Below the pieces are notes generated by a model, which ran no database searches, had not been told where the DNA came from, and saw only the letters and a list, made by a program, of their open reading frames with translations. A DNA stretch of 60,313 bases from an uncultured Bacteroidales bacterium (GTDB lineage: Bacteria > Bacteroidota > Bacteroidia > Bacteroidales > Muribaculaceae): the NCBI GenBank assembly GCA_900539915.1, contig UQDU01000009.1, positions 1 to 60,313 of the forward strand, given 5' to 3'. The translations under genes and the position numbers were made by a program. This document shows, piece by piece, positions 44,016-51,980 of the stretch (positions are counted from its first letter, which is position 1; each line of letters starts with the position of its first letter).

Positions 44016-44726
44016 TCAAAGCGTTGACTGGGAATAGTCTATTTCATAGATTACCTCTCCGTTTAGTTTCTTTTCAAATGATGCTACTGCTATCAGTTCT
44101 GGGATTCCGCCTGTCCAAAATGACACTTCTTTCTTCTCTCCAACTGAGAGATTAAGAGTTGAACACAGAGATTTCGCTTCTTTTTCAGAAAGCGACTGTA
44201 GGTCTTCAAAGCTATCGCTATGTTTACCAAGATGAATTGATAATTGATTCATAACATTATTATCAGGTTTAACAAAGTCAATTTTATATCCAAGTGCATT
44301 CGCTATTTTAGCAAGAGTATCTATACCGGCCGAACATTTTCCTTGTTCAATGCGAGAGATATTAGCTGCATCTATCCCGGTTATTATGGAAAGTTGTTTT
44401 GCCTCTAATTTCATTTCGGTCCTTATTTCCTTAATTCTTGCGCCTATCCTTTTGCGATCTTCGTTGCTGAAAGTCGCAACCATAAGTGGCATAATTAGAT
44501 TATGTTTTACAAACCACCAAGAAAATAATCCAAAAAGTTCGTCAAAAGAAACTATATCATATTTCTCCTTAAATAAATCATAAATCGCTCGTTTATAGTA
44601 TCCTTTAACTTGCAGAGGATAAATGCTATTAAAGATCATACTTGTAGTCTCCCCCGACTCCCAAGAAATCAAGATTTCGCTTTGGTTTCGGGATTTAGGA
44701 TTGAAAGCTATTGTTTGGATTTTCAT
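44016..44726 (-). CDS. XRE family helix-turn-helix protein
   Basis: A 236-residue putative regulator. The N-terminal 75 or so residues (MKIQTIAFNPKSRNQSEILI...) form an unrecognised domain. A classic Cro/C1 helix-turn-helix follows at about 80-140 (RIKEIRTEMKLEAKQLSIIT, then NISRIEQGKCSAGIDTLAKI), and the C-terminal region of about 90 residues is also unassigned. The start at 44726 follows a well-formed promoter (44745-44775); the longer frame to 44783 would begin inside it. It is clearly more AT-rich than its neighbours, which suggests acquisition. Antitoxin-like regulator is one option; no toxin gene is adjacent. Confidence 0.8.
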   Translation of the reverse strand: MKIQTIAFNPKSRNQSEILISWESGETTSMIFNSIYPLQVKGYYKRAIYDLFKEKYDIVSFDELFGLFSWWFVKHNLIMPLMVATFSNEDRKRIGARIKEIRTEMKLEAKQLSIITGIDAANISRIEQGKCSAGIDTLAKIANALGYKIDFVKPDNNVMNQLSIHLGKHSDSFEDLQSLSEKEAKSLCSTLNLSVGEKKEVSFWTGGIPELIAVASFEKKLNGEVIYEIDYSQSTL

Positions 44727-44744
44727 AATTGAATTATTATGCCA

Positions 44745-44775
44745 CAAAGTTAATAAACAATTACTAATTGGCAAA
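44745..44775 (-). promoter_or_regulatory. Promoter of the XRE gene
   Basis: On the minus strand TTTG (44772-44775), a 19-base spacer and TAACTTTG (44745-44752). The expected transcript starts about 12 bases before the ATG at 44726. Confidence 0.7.
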
Positions 44776-44870
44776 AAAAACAATTAGAAATTATTTCTTA
44801 CGACATTAGGCAACGGGAAATAAGGCCACGTTAATGATGGGAATTATGAAAATCAACTGTATCACCAAAG

Positions 44871-44884
44871 ACGTTATATAACGT
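44871..44884. promoter_or_regulatory. Perfect 14-base palindrome between XRE and alkD
   Basis: ACGTTATATAACGT is a perfect dyad in the divergent intergenic region. It could be an operator for the XRE protein or for alkD control. Only its symmetry and position support this. Confidence 0.35.
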
Positions 44885-44995
44885 AAAATTTCCCAATAAC
44901 AAGGCAATCTACGGATAAATTCGCTACCTTTACATTGCTAACGTGTAACCGACGGATTACTATCAACTCACCTGCTATTTCAAACCGAATAAATT

Positions 44996-45769
44996 ATGAC
45001 TACGGCTGACGATATAATGGCGACACTTATGATGCTTGAGGATGATGAGCAGCGCAAGGTGCTGATGCGTTTTTTCAAGACCGGCCCCGGTGAATACGGC
45101 GAAGGCGACAGGTTTCTCGGCATCAAGGTGCCGCAGACCCGTGCGGTGGTACGCGAGGCGCGGCTGTCGGTGCCGCTTGACGAGATAACGCGGCTGCTCC
45201 ACAGCGAGTGGCACGAGGCGAGGCTCTGCGGACTGCTGCTGCTCGTGGAGGAGATGAAGCCCCACCGCCAACTGCGCCCCAAAGGGAGCGAGGCTCTGCA
45301 TCGGCATCGCCGGGACATCGCAGAGCATTATCTACGGCATGCGCGTCAGGCCAACAACTGGGATCTGGTGGATCTGTCATGCCCGGGCATCGTAGGCGAA
45401 TGGCTGCTCACGCCGATGCCCGACGGCAGCATGCCCCGGCGCGACCTGCTTGATTCGCTGGCTGCAAGCACCGACTTGTGGGAGCAGCGCATAGCCGTAG
45501 TTTCCACACTCGCCCTGATACGCAAGGGTCAGTATGCCGACACGCTGCGCATCGCCACAACCCTCCTCTCCCACCCACATCCGCTCATCCACAAGGCCAT
45601 CGGCTGGATGCTGCGCGAAATAGGCAAACGCGACATAGACACCCTGCGGCGTTATCTGTCCGAACATTACAGCGAGCTGCCACGCACATCACTCCGCTAC
45701 GCCATAGAGCGCATGGAGGAGGACGAACGCCGACACTGGCTATATGGATACGGCAAACCGACGAAATGA
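44996..45769 (+). CDS. DNA alkylation repair protein (AlkD family)
   Basis: HEAT-like repeat DNA glycosylase of 257 residues that removes bulky or cationic alkylated bases. The N-terminal FLGIKVPQTRAVVREA, then EWHEARLCGLLLLVEEM, NNWDLVDLSCPGIVGEWLL, and RIAVVSTLALIRKG fit AlkD, including the WDLVD segment with the catalytic Asp. It may complement ogt (23545-24087) in alkylation defence, though the two are not linked here. Confidence 0.9.
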   Translation: MTTADDIMATLMMLEDDEQRKVLMRFFKTGPGEYGEGDRFLGIKVPQTRAVVREARLSVPLDEITRLLHSEWHEARLCGLLLLVEEMKPHRQLRPKGSEALHRHRRDIAEHYLRHARQANNWDLVDLSCPGIVGEWLLTPMPDGSMPRRDLLDSLAASTDLWEQRIAVVSTLALIRKGQYADTLRIATTLLSHPHPLIHKAIGWMLREIGKRDIDTLRRYLSEHYSELPRTSLRYAIERMEEDERRHWLYGYGKPTK

Positions 45770-45781
45770 GCTATACTAAAA

Positions 45782-45809
45782 AAGAGCGATGCCATCAGGC
45801 ACCGCTCTT
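45782..45809. terminator. Bidirectional terminator between alkD and DUF1015
   Basis: Stem AAGAGCG-A-TGCC / GGCA-C-CGCTCTT around a four-base loop, preceded by A6 and followed by TGTCAT. It separates two convergent genes. Confidence 0.7.
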
Positions 45810-45841
45810 GTCATATACAAAGAGATGGTCTCTGTTACGGA

Positions 45842-47089
45842 TTAATCGTCGAGCTTGTGGATCACGAGTCCCGAGCGGAGCTTCGGCTCAAACCAGGTGG
45901 TCTTAGGAGGCATGATGTTGCCGCTGTCGGCTATGGCCATTAGCTGATCCATGGAAACAGGATACAGGGCGAGGGCTACTGCCATCTCTCCGCTGTCAAC
46001 GCGGCGTTTCAGTTCGCCGAGACCGCGGATGCCGCCTACGAAGTCGATACGCTTGTCGCTGCGGAGGTCGGTGATGCCGAGCAGGTCGCGGAGTATCAGG
46101 TCGCTCGAAATGGTCACGTCAAGCACTCCGATAGGGTCAGCGTCGTTGTAGCGACCTTCACGTGCCGTCAGCGAGTACCAACGACCGTCGAGATAGAGCG
46201 AGAAGTTATGGAGAGCCGTGGGGCGGTATTCCTCCGTCCCCTTGTCCTCCACGATAAAATCCTTGTCAAGGGCCTTGAGGAACTCAGCCGGAGACATGCC
46301 GTTGAGGTCCTTGACCACACGGTTGTAGTCGATAATCTTGAGATGAGAAGCAGGGAAAGCCACTGCAAGGAAATAGTTATATTCCTCGTCGCCTTTGTGT
46401 GACGGATTGGCCTTGGCTTTCTCGTTGCCAACGAGGGCTGCGGCAGCCGTGCGGTGGTGTCCGTCAGCGATGTAGAGATACGGAATCTTGTCAAACTCCT
46501 CGGTGACGGTAGCTATCATTTCGGGGTCGTCAATCACCCAGAAATGGTGTCCGAAGCCGTCAGGAGCAGTGAAGTCATACTCAGGTTTGCCGGCAGTCAC
46601 CTTGTCAATGACAGCTTGCAGAGCCTCATTGTCGGGGAAAGCGAAAAATACCGGCTCGATGTTGGCATTGTTGACACGCACATGCTTCATGCGGTCCTCC
46701 TCCTTGTCACGGCGCGTCAGTTCGTGCTTCTTGATGCGCCCTTCCATGTAGTCATCCACATTGGCGGCTACAACGATGCCATATTGTGTGCGACCGTCCA
46801 TGGTCTGCGCATATATATAATAGTGCTCCTTGTCGTCAGCGACGAGCCAGCCGTTAGACTGGAAAGCGTTGAAGTTCTCGACCGCCTTGTCATACACCCG
46901 GGGGTCATGCTCATCGGTGCCCGGGGCGAAATCGATCTCAGGCTTGATGATATGATAGAGCGAGCGCGGATTGCCTTCGGCCTCAGCTCGGGCCTCCTCG
47001 CTGTTGAGCACGTCATATGGACGCGATGCAACCTCCTCGACGAGTTCGCGGGGCGGACGTACGCCCTTAAATGGTTTTACTTTTGCCAT
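45842..47089 (-). CDS. DUF1015 family protein
   Basis: A 415-residue cytoplasmic protein of unknown function. The start VKPFKGVRPPRELVEEVASRPYDV, the SRPYDVLNSEEA segment, YIADGHHRTAAAAL and the late ALYPVSMDQLMAIAD are hallmarks of DUF1015. The GHHR motif is reminiscent of nuclease-like or kinase-like active sites, but no activity is established. It lies nine bases downstream of purA on the same strand, which suggests co-transcription. Confidence 0.92.
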   Translation of the reverse strand: MAKVKPFKGVRPPRELVEEVASRPYDVLNSEEARAEAEGNPRSLYHIIKPEIDFAPGTDEHDPRVYDKAVENFNAFQSNGWLVADDKEHYYIYAQTMDGRTQYGIVVAANVDDYMEGRIKKHELTRRDKEEDRMKHVRVNNANIEPVFFAFPDNEALQAVIDKVTAGKPEYDFTAPDGFGHHFWVIDDPEMIATVTEEFDKIPYLYIADGHHRTAAAALVGNEKAKANPSHKGDEEYNYFLAVAFPASHLKIIDYNRVVKDLNGMSPAEFLKALDKDFIVEDKGTEEYRPTALHNFSLYLDGRWYSLTAREGRYNDADPIGVLDVTISSDLILRDLLGITDLRSDKRIDFVGGIRGLGELKRRVDSGEMAVALALYPVSMDQLMAIADSGNIMPPKTTWFEPKLRSGLVIHKLDD

Positions 47090-47098
47090 AATGGTGAT

Positions 47099-48385
47099 TT
47101 ATTTTTTGCGTTCGATGGTCTGGCTTCGGTCAGGACCGATGGAAACTATGGTTATCGGAGTCTCGAGCTCTTTTTCAAGGAAGTCGATGTAGTCCTTGAA
47201 ATTCTTGGGGAACTCGGATTCACTCTGCATCTTGGTCATATCGGTCTTCCAGCCGGGGAGAGTTACGTAGACTGGCTTGATTTCATCTTCCTCGACAGAG
47301 AAGGGGAACTGCTCTATCCTCTCGCCATTGATTTCATAGGCCACGCAAGCCTTGATTTCGTCAAAGTCGTCGAGCACATCGCTCTTCATCATGATAAGCT
47401 GAGTCACACCGTTGATCATGATGGCATATTTCAGAGCCACGAGGTCAATCCAGCCGCAACGGCGTTCGCGTCCGGTGACTGCACCGTATTCGTGACCGAG
47501 ATCACGTATGCGGGCACCAGTCTCGTCATGCAGCTCTGTGGGGAACGGGCCGCTGCCTACACGTGTGCAATAAGCCTTGAAGATGCCAAACACCTCACCG
47601 ATTTTGTTGGGGGCGATGCCGAGACCTGTACATGCGCCGGCACACACAGTGTTGGACGATGTCACGAATGGATAGCTGCCGAAATCCACATCGAGCAGGG
47701 TGCCCTGTGCGCCCTCGCAGAGGATGCTTTTGCCCTCACGCAGCATGTGGTTGATGACATGTTCGCTGTCTATCAGCTCGTAGGTCTTGATGTATTCGAT
47801 GGCATCCATCCATTTCTGCTCCAGAGCTGCCAGCTGGTCAGCATCGGGAGTAGCGTCAAGCATAGCCAGACGCGACATGTGTCGCTCCTTGGCTGCGGCA
47901 TACTTGCGGTCAAAGTCATGCAGGGTGTCGCCGAGGCGCAGTCCGTTGCGCGAGATTTTGTCGGTGTATGTCGGGCCGATGCCTTTGCCTGTGGTGCCTA
48001 TTTTGCCGGCGCCTTTGGCTTTCTCGTTGGCTGCGTCGAGCAGACGATGGGTAGGCATGATGAGGTGGGCTTTCTTAGATACTTTGAGCACCTTGCGCAG
48101 GTCAACACCGCTCGCTTCGAGAGCCTCGGCCTCTTCACGGAAGAGGACCGGGTCAAGCACCACTCCGTTGCCTATGATATTGGTCTGCCCATTCTGGAAG
48201 ATACCCGAAGGGATGGAGCGCAATACATACTTTTTACCCTCAAATTCAAGGGTGTGACCGGCATTGGGTCCGCCCTGGAAACGTGCTACAGCGTCGTAAC
48301 GCGGTGTCAGCACGTCCACTACTTTTCCTTTGCCTTCGTCGCCCCACTGGAGCCCTAACAAAACGTCAACTTTCATTTTATCCAA
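47099..48385 (-). CDS. purA: Adenylosuccinate synthase
   Basis: GTP-dependent first step from IMP to AMP. The 428-residue protein has the GTP loop LGLQWGDEGKGKVVD, the GGPNAGHT block, GTTGKGIGPTYTDKISR and the C-terminal TLPGWKTD. An ATG at 48376 (MKVDVLLG) is an equally good start. It lies between an upstream Fur-family gene and DUF1015. The plus-strand open frame across purA and DUF1015 is antisense artefact. Confidence 0.96.
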   Translation of the reverse strand: MDKMKVDVLLGLQWGDEGKGKVVDVLTPRYDAVARFQGGPNAGHTLEFEGKKYVLRSIPSGIFQNGQTNIIGNGVVLDPVLFREEAEALEASGVDLRKVLKVSKKAHLIMPTHRLLDAANEKAKGAGKIGTTGKGIGPTYTDKISRNGLRLGDTLHDFDRKYAAAKERHMSRLAMLDATPDADQLAALEQKWMDAIEYIKTYELIDSEHVINHMLREGKSILCEGAQGTLLDVDFGSYPFVTSSNTVCAGACTGLGIAPNKIGEVFGIFKAYCTRVGSGPFPTELHDETGARIRDLGHEYGAVTGRERRCGWIDLVALKYAIMINGVTQLIMMKSDVLDDFDEIKACVAYEINGERIEQFPFSVEEDEIKPVYVTLPGWKTDMTKMQSESEFPKNFKDYIDFLEKELETPITIVSIGPDRSQTIERKK

Positions 48386-48430
48386 TGATTGTTTGGGTTG
48401 TTTTTTAATCCTGTCCGCTATGTGGCAGGG

Positions 48431-48931
48431 TCATTTATGAGATTGTGATATTGAATTATTCTTATGGGTGGCGTCCTTGTCCTTGGCCGCTCTCTTGCAG
48501 CGCGAACATATGCCGTCAATGCAGAGCTGATAGCTCTCGGCACTGAAACCCCAGTAACGCCGATTCATTATCTCGCGGCCTATTTCGGGCACCGACACCT
48601 CCTTGGTCTTTCCGCAGCAGCGGCAGTGGAGCTGGACCTTATGGTCGGCCGGACGGTTGACCGCATAGGCGGCGATGCCGTCGGGGGCGGCACTCTTGCG
48701 GAGGATGCCGGAATCGACCAGCAGCTTCAAAGTGCCGTAAACCGTCGTGCGGCTCACATGGAAACCGTCGGTCTCCAGCATCGCGGCAAGCTCAGGAGCC
48801 GAGAACCGCTTGCGGGCCGCAAACGCAGCATCAAGAATCCTCAGACGCTCGCCTGTACACCTCATGCCCCTGCTGCTCATATATCCGCGCAGCAGAGTTG
48901 CGGCTGTCAGGTTGTCAAGCTTACCCTTCAT
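48431..48931 (-). CDS. Fur family transcriptional regulator
   Basis: Metal- or peroxide-sensing repressor family member of 166 residues. The winged-helix domain (about 20-90) has the recognition region HVSRTTVYGTLKLLVDSGIL. The dimerisation part carries two Cys pairs (CRCC and CSRC) that fit a structural zinc site; HCRCC replaces the more usual histidine-rich HHH metal motif. The Lys/His-rich tail is short. A TATCTTTG box on the minus strand (48937-48944) ends six bases before the ATG, so the message is leaderless or uses a later start. Could be Fur, PerR or Zur. Confidence 0.88.
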   Translation of the reverse strand: MKGKLDNLTAATLLRGYMSSRGMRCTGERLRILDAAFAARKRFSAPELAAMLETDGFHVSRTTVYGTLKLLVDSGILRKSAAPDGIAAYAVNRPADHKVQLHCRCCGKTKEVSVPEIGREIMNRRYWGFSAESYQLCIDGICSRCKRAAKDKDATHKNNSISQSHK

Positions 48932-48936
48932 GCCTA

Positions 48937-48944
48937 CAAAGATA
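48937..48944 (-). promoter_or_regulatory. -7 box for the Fur-family gene
   Basis: The reverse complement reads TATCTTTG. The short distance to the ATG at 48931 is unusual. No clear -33 element. Confidence 0.4.
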
Positions 48945-48987
48945 CAATTTTATGACTAATTATAAGACGCTTGTAAATAATTATGTG

Positions 48988-48995
48988 TAATTTTG
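48988..48995 (+). promoter_or_regulatory. -7 box upstream of gpmI
   Basis: TAATTTTG, 68 bases before the gpmI ATG, in the divergent region with the Fur-family gene. Confidence 0.45.
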
Positions 48996-49063
48996 CATCG
49001 GAATACACAGATTAAGGTACAAAATTCAATATCATAACAGCTATATATTCATAATCAGACATT

Positions 49064-50578
49064 ATGGCACACAAGGCTCTACTTATCATCCTCGACGGAT
49101 GGGGCATCGGCAACCATTCGAAAGGCGACGTGATTTTCAACACCCCCACCCCCTACTGGGACTATCTTCTCAATACATATCCCCATTCACAGCTTCAGGC
49201 AAGTGGCGAAAACGTAGGTCTGCCCGACGGACAGATGGGCAACTCGGAGGTAGGGCACCTCAATATCGGCGCAGGCCGCGTGGTGTATCAGGACCTCGTG
49301 AAAATCAACAAGGCCATAGAGGACGGCTCCATACTCAACAATCCGCAGATCGTAGAGGCATTTGACTATGCCAAGCGCACAGGCAAGGCCATGCACTTCA
49401 TGGGCCTGACGAGCAACGGCGGCGTACACTCATCACTCGACCATCTCTATGCCCTCATAGACATAGTCAAGCAGAAAGGCGTAAGCAACGCCTACATACA
49501 CTGCTTCATGGACGGCCGTGACACCGACCCGCGCAGCGGCAAGGGCTTCATCGAAGAGCTCACCAAGAAGTGTGAAGGCACTCCGGCTGCCATCGCATCA
49601 ATAATAGGACGCTACTACGCCATGGACCGCGACAAACGCTGGGAACGCGTCAAAGTGGCTTATGACCTTCTGGTCAAAGGCGAAGGCGCCAAAGCGACCG
49701 ACATGGCCGCAGCCGTCCAGGCAAGCTATGACGCTGACGTGACCGACGAGTTCATCAAGCCTATCAGCAACTCAGCCATCGACGGCACAATCAAGGAGGG
49801 AGATGTGGTAATCTTCTTCAACTATCGCAACGACCGCGCCAAAGAGCTGACCGTGGTGCTTACACAGCACGACATGCCCGAAGCCGGCATGACCACAATC
49901 CCCGGTCTGCAATATTACTGCATGACTCCCTATGACGCATCATTTACAGGCGTGCATATCATATTTGACAAAGAGAACGTCAGCAACACTCTCGCCGAAT
50001 ATCTTTCAAAACTTGACAAGACCCAGCTCCACATTGCCGAGACCGAGAAATATGCCCATGTGACATTCTTCTTCAACGGAGGACGCGAACAGCCCTTTGA
50101 GGGCGAGGAACGTATCCTCGTGGCATCACCCAAGGTAGCCACCTACGACCTCAAGCCCGAGATGAGCGCATATGAAGTCAAGGACAAACTCGTCGATGCA
50201 ATCAAGTCACAGGAATACGACTTCATCGTTGTCAACTACGCCAACGGCGACATGGTAGGCCATACAGGCGTGTACGAAGCCATCGAAAAGGCAGTCAAGG
50301 CAGTAGACGCATGTCTCAAAGACACCGTGGAGGCCGCCAAGGAGTCAGGCTACGAGGCTATCATCATCGCCGACCACGGCAACGCCGACAACGCCATCAA
50401 CGCCGACGGCACTCCCAACACAGCCCACTCACTCAATCCCGTGCCCTGCATCTATGTGACTGACAACAAGGATGCACACGTGGCCGATGGCCGTCTTGCC
50501 GACGTGGCTCCCACCATGCTCAGCATCCTCGGCGAGAAGCAGCCTGCCGAAATGACCGGCAAGAGCCTCATCGGATGA
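49064..50578 (+). CDS. gpmI: 2,3-bisphosphoglycerate-independent phosphoglycerate mutase
   Basis: Two-Mn2+ alkaline-phosphatase-fold mutase of glycolysis, 504 residues. LIILDGWGIG starts the phosphatase domain, the nucleophile serine is in MGNSEVGHLNIGAGR, and IHCFMDGRDTDP, GRYYAMDRDKRWERVK, NYANGDMVGHTG and IIADHGNADN supply metal and substrate ligands. All are intact. It is unrelated in fold to GpmA, also encoded in this window. Confidence 0.97.
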   Translation: MAHKALLIILDGWGIGNHSKGDVIFNTPTPYWDYLLNTYPHSQLQASGENVGLPDGQMGNSEVGHLNIGAGRVVYQDLVKINKAIEDGSILNNPQIVEAFDYAKRTGKAMHFMGLTSNGGVHSSLDHLYALIDIVKQKGVSNAYIHCFMDGRDTDPRSGKGFIEELTKKCEGTPAAIASIIGRYYAMDRDKRWERVKVAYDLLVKGEGAKATDMAAAVQASYDADVTDEFIKPISNSAIDGTIKEGDVVIFFNYRNDRAKELTVVLTQHDMPEAGMTTIPGLQYYCMTPYDASFTGVHIIFDKENVSNTLAEYLSKLDKTQLHIAETEKYAHVTFFFNGGREQPFEGEERILVASPKVATYDLKPEMSAYEVKDKLVDAIKSQEYDFIVVNYANGDMVGHTGVYEAIEKAVKAVDACLKDTVEAAKESGYEAIIIADHGNADNAINADGTPNTAHSLNPVPCIYVTDNKDAHVADGRLADVAPTMLSILGEKQPAEMTGKSLIG

Positions 50579-50642
50579 TAACAGAAACCGCCCCAAAGTT
50601 GCAGATGACATTTTAAAACCGTACATTTGCACCCGTAATAAC

Positions 50643-50674
50643 ACACCGACAGCCCCATTCCGGGCTGTCAGTGT
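50643..50674 (+). terminator. Hairpin between gpmI and tRNA-Arg
   Basis: Stem ACAC-C-GACAGCCC / GGGCTGTC-A-GTGT with a six-base loop, then CAAAAAGG. The T run is missing, so it may be a weak terminator or a processing structure ahead of the tRNA. Confidence 0.5.
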
Positions 50675-50684
50675 CAAAAAGGTA

Positions 50685-50761
50685 GGTCCGGTAGCTCAGC
50701 TGGATAGAGCATCTGCCTTCTAAGCAGACGGTCCCGCGTTCGAGTCGCGGCCGGATCACCA
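50685..50761 (+). tRNA. tRNA-Arg (anticodon UCU), CCA encoded
   Basis: A 77-base cloverleaf. Acceptor GGTCCGG pairs with CCGGATC (one G-T), the D arm is GCTC/GAGC, the anticodon stem TCTGC/GCAGA has loop CTTCTAA (anticodon TCT, reading AGA/AGG), the T arm is CCGCG/CGCGG with TTCGAGT, the discriminator is A and the 3' CCA is genomic. Confidence 0.95.
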
Positions 50762-50766
50762 AAGTT

Positions 50767-50809
50767 AAAGCGTTGACAGCAAGCAACTTGCAGCTTGCCT
50801 CAGCGCTTT
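50767..50809 (+). terminator. Terminator after tRNA-Arg
   Basis: Stem AAAGCG (50767-50772) with CGCTTT (50804-50809), an inner stem GCAAGC/GCTTGC, then TATTTGTA. Confidence 0.65.
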
Positions 50810-50860
50810 ATTTGTATATCTAAGTTAACTTGGCAGGGAGCAAAAGATGTCGGCTTACAT

Positions 50861-51049
50861 CTACTTGTTTCTACTTTGCTTCACACATTCATATTTCTCT
50901 GTTACATCTTTAAGTATGTCTTTTATTAAATCTAAATGAGAAATAATTCTATCTGCAGCACAATATAGAATGAATGCATCAATAAGTTCGTTCGGCTTCC
51001 AATAAGTTGGGCACAAATAGCGGGTCTTATGGCTATTGCCACATGACAA
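50861..51049 (-). CDS. Short hypothetical ORF downstream of tRNA-Arg
   Basis: A 62-residue frame starting MSCGNSHKTRYLCPTYWKPN, with a helical, charged second half (HLDLIKDILKDVTEKYECVK). AT-rich like the genes to its right. It could be a small gene or the end of a lost larger one. No family recognised and no good promoter. Confidence 0.3.
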   Translation of the reverse strand: MSCGNSHKTRYLCPTYWKPNELIDAFILYCAADRIISHLDLIKDILKDVTEKYECVKQSRNK

Positions 51050-51085
51050 AATCTAAAGTAAAGTTAGGTTTGTGACTATAATCAA

Positions 51086-51115
51086 TTGCTGTCTCGGAGA
51101 TTCTTTGTAATTTTG
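51086..51115 (+). promoter_or_regulatory. Promoter of the two-gene cassette
   Basis: TTG (51086-51088), a 19-base spacer and TAATTTTG (51108-51115). It implies a transcript from about 51121 with a leader of about 145 bases before the ATG at 51267. Confidence 0.6.
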
Positions 51116-51199
51116 TATTTAGGAAAAATAACGCTAATCTGAAAATGACCAGCTAATCCCAAACAAAAACATACAGCGAGAGCCGAACAAACTTTGAGA

Positions 51200-51253
51200 A
51201 CTCCACTGTAGTCGTTACGGGCTTTGGTCAGCCTTCAGATGCTACATTGGAGT
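51200..51253 (+). other. Leader hairpin before the predicted nuclease gene
   Basis: Inverted repeat ACTCCACTGTAG (51200-51211) with CTACATTGGAGT (51242-51253): twelve positions, one C-T mismatch, 30-base loop, followed by TTTTCCGTTTAAA and the ATG at 51267. It could be an attenuator, a protein-binding leader or an insertion boundary. Confidence 0.5.
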
Positions 51254-51266
51254 TTTCCGTTTAAAT

Positions 51267-51977
51267 ATGACCCAAGAGCAACAGGTTATTGATACATTAC
51301 GCAATCAAGGAGGTTACGCCACTCTGCGTCGGCTTAACGAAGTTATGGATTTCTCTACATGGAAAACCAAAACTCCGGAAGCCAGCGTAAGAAGGATTGT
51401 GCAGATTAGCGATGCTATTTTCCGAATACAGCCAGGCTTATGGGCTCTTGAAGAATCGCGGGATAAGGTTTTGAAAAAATTCAATATCACGGAAAGCGAC
51501 TCAAAAAGCATTGAGCAGTTCAATCATGCTTATTATCAAGGTCTACTCATAGAAATTGGGCATTATCGAAATTCTTCAACATACGTGCCTCCACAAGATC
51601 AACACAGATTGTTCCTTGATAAGGAATTGGGAGATATATCCGACCATAAACTTATTCCTCAATTTACGTTTGAAGAATTATTGCGTAAGGCGAGGACTGT
51701 CGATGTAATATGGTTCAACGAAAGAAATATGCCCACCCATTTCTACGAGGTAGAGCATACCACTGACATCAAAAATTCTTTATCAAAATTCTACGAACTT
51801 CAAGATTTCTTTTCCTCTTTCTATATTGTTGCCAACGGACATCGAGAAAATGAATTCAATGACAAAATAAATGCATCAATTTTCTCCCCGATAAAAAGTC
51901 GTGTCAAGTTTATTACCTATGATAAGGTCGCTTCTCTGCACTCGAACCTTTCGCAACAAGTACATTTTACCTGGTGA
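51267..51977 (+). CDS. Predicted winged-helix plus PD-(D/E)XK-like protein
   Basis: An AT-rich 236-residue gene with no firm family name. Residues 1-65 look like a HARE/winged-helix DNA-binding domain (IDTLRNQGGYATLRRLNEVM, then ASVRRIVQ and FRIQPGLWAL). Residues 85-225 have the order of a restriction-endonuclease fold: a helix with Glu96 (GLLIEIGHY), a strand with Asp146 (TVDVIWF), then FYEVEHTTD with Glu161 and Glu163, and a following helix (KFYELQDFF). Lys of the usual D/E-x-K is replaced by Glu or His, so catalysis is uncertain. The partner gene starts four bases after the stop. Function is inferred, possibly defence. Confidence 0.65.
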   Translation: MTQEQQVIDTLRNQGGYATLRRLNEVMDFSTWKTKTPEASVRRIVQISDAIFRIQPGLWALEESRDKVLKKFNITESDSKSIEQFNHAYYQGLLIEIGHYRNSSTYVPPQDQHRLFLDKELGDISDHKLIPQFTFEELLRKARTVDVIWFNERNMPTHFYEVEHTTDIKNSLSKFYELQDFFSSFYIVANGHRENEFNDKINASIFSPIKSRVKFITYDKVASLHSNLSQQVHFTW

Positions 51978-51980
51978 ATT

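Noticed and set aside
46454..48358. A 634-residue open frame on the plus strand
   Set aside because: It runs antisense across purA and DUF1015, both strongly recognised on the minus strand. Its composition is what codon bias gives in the opposite frame, and no domain is visible.
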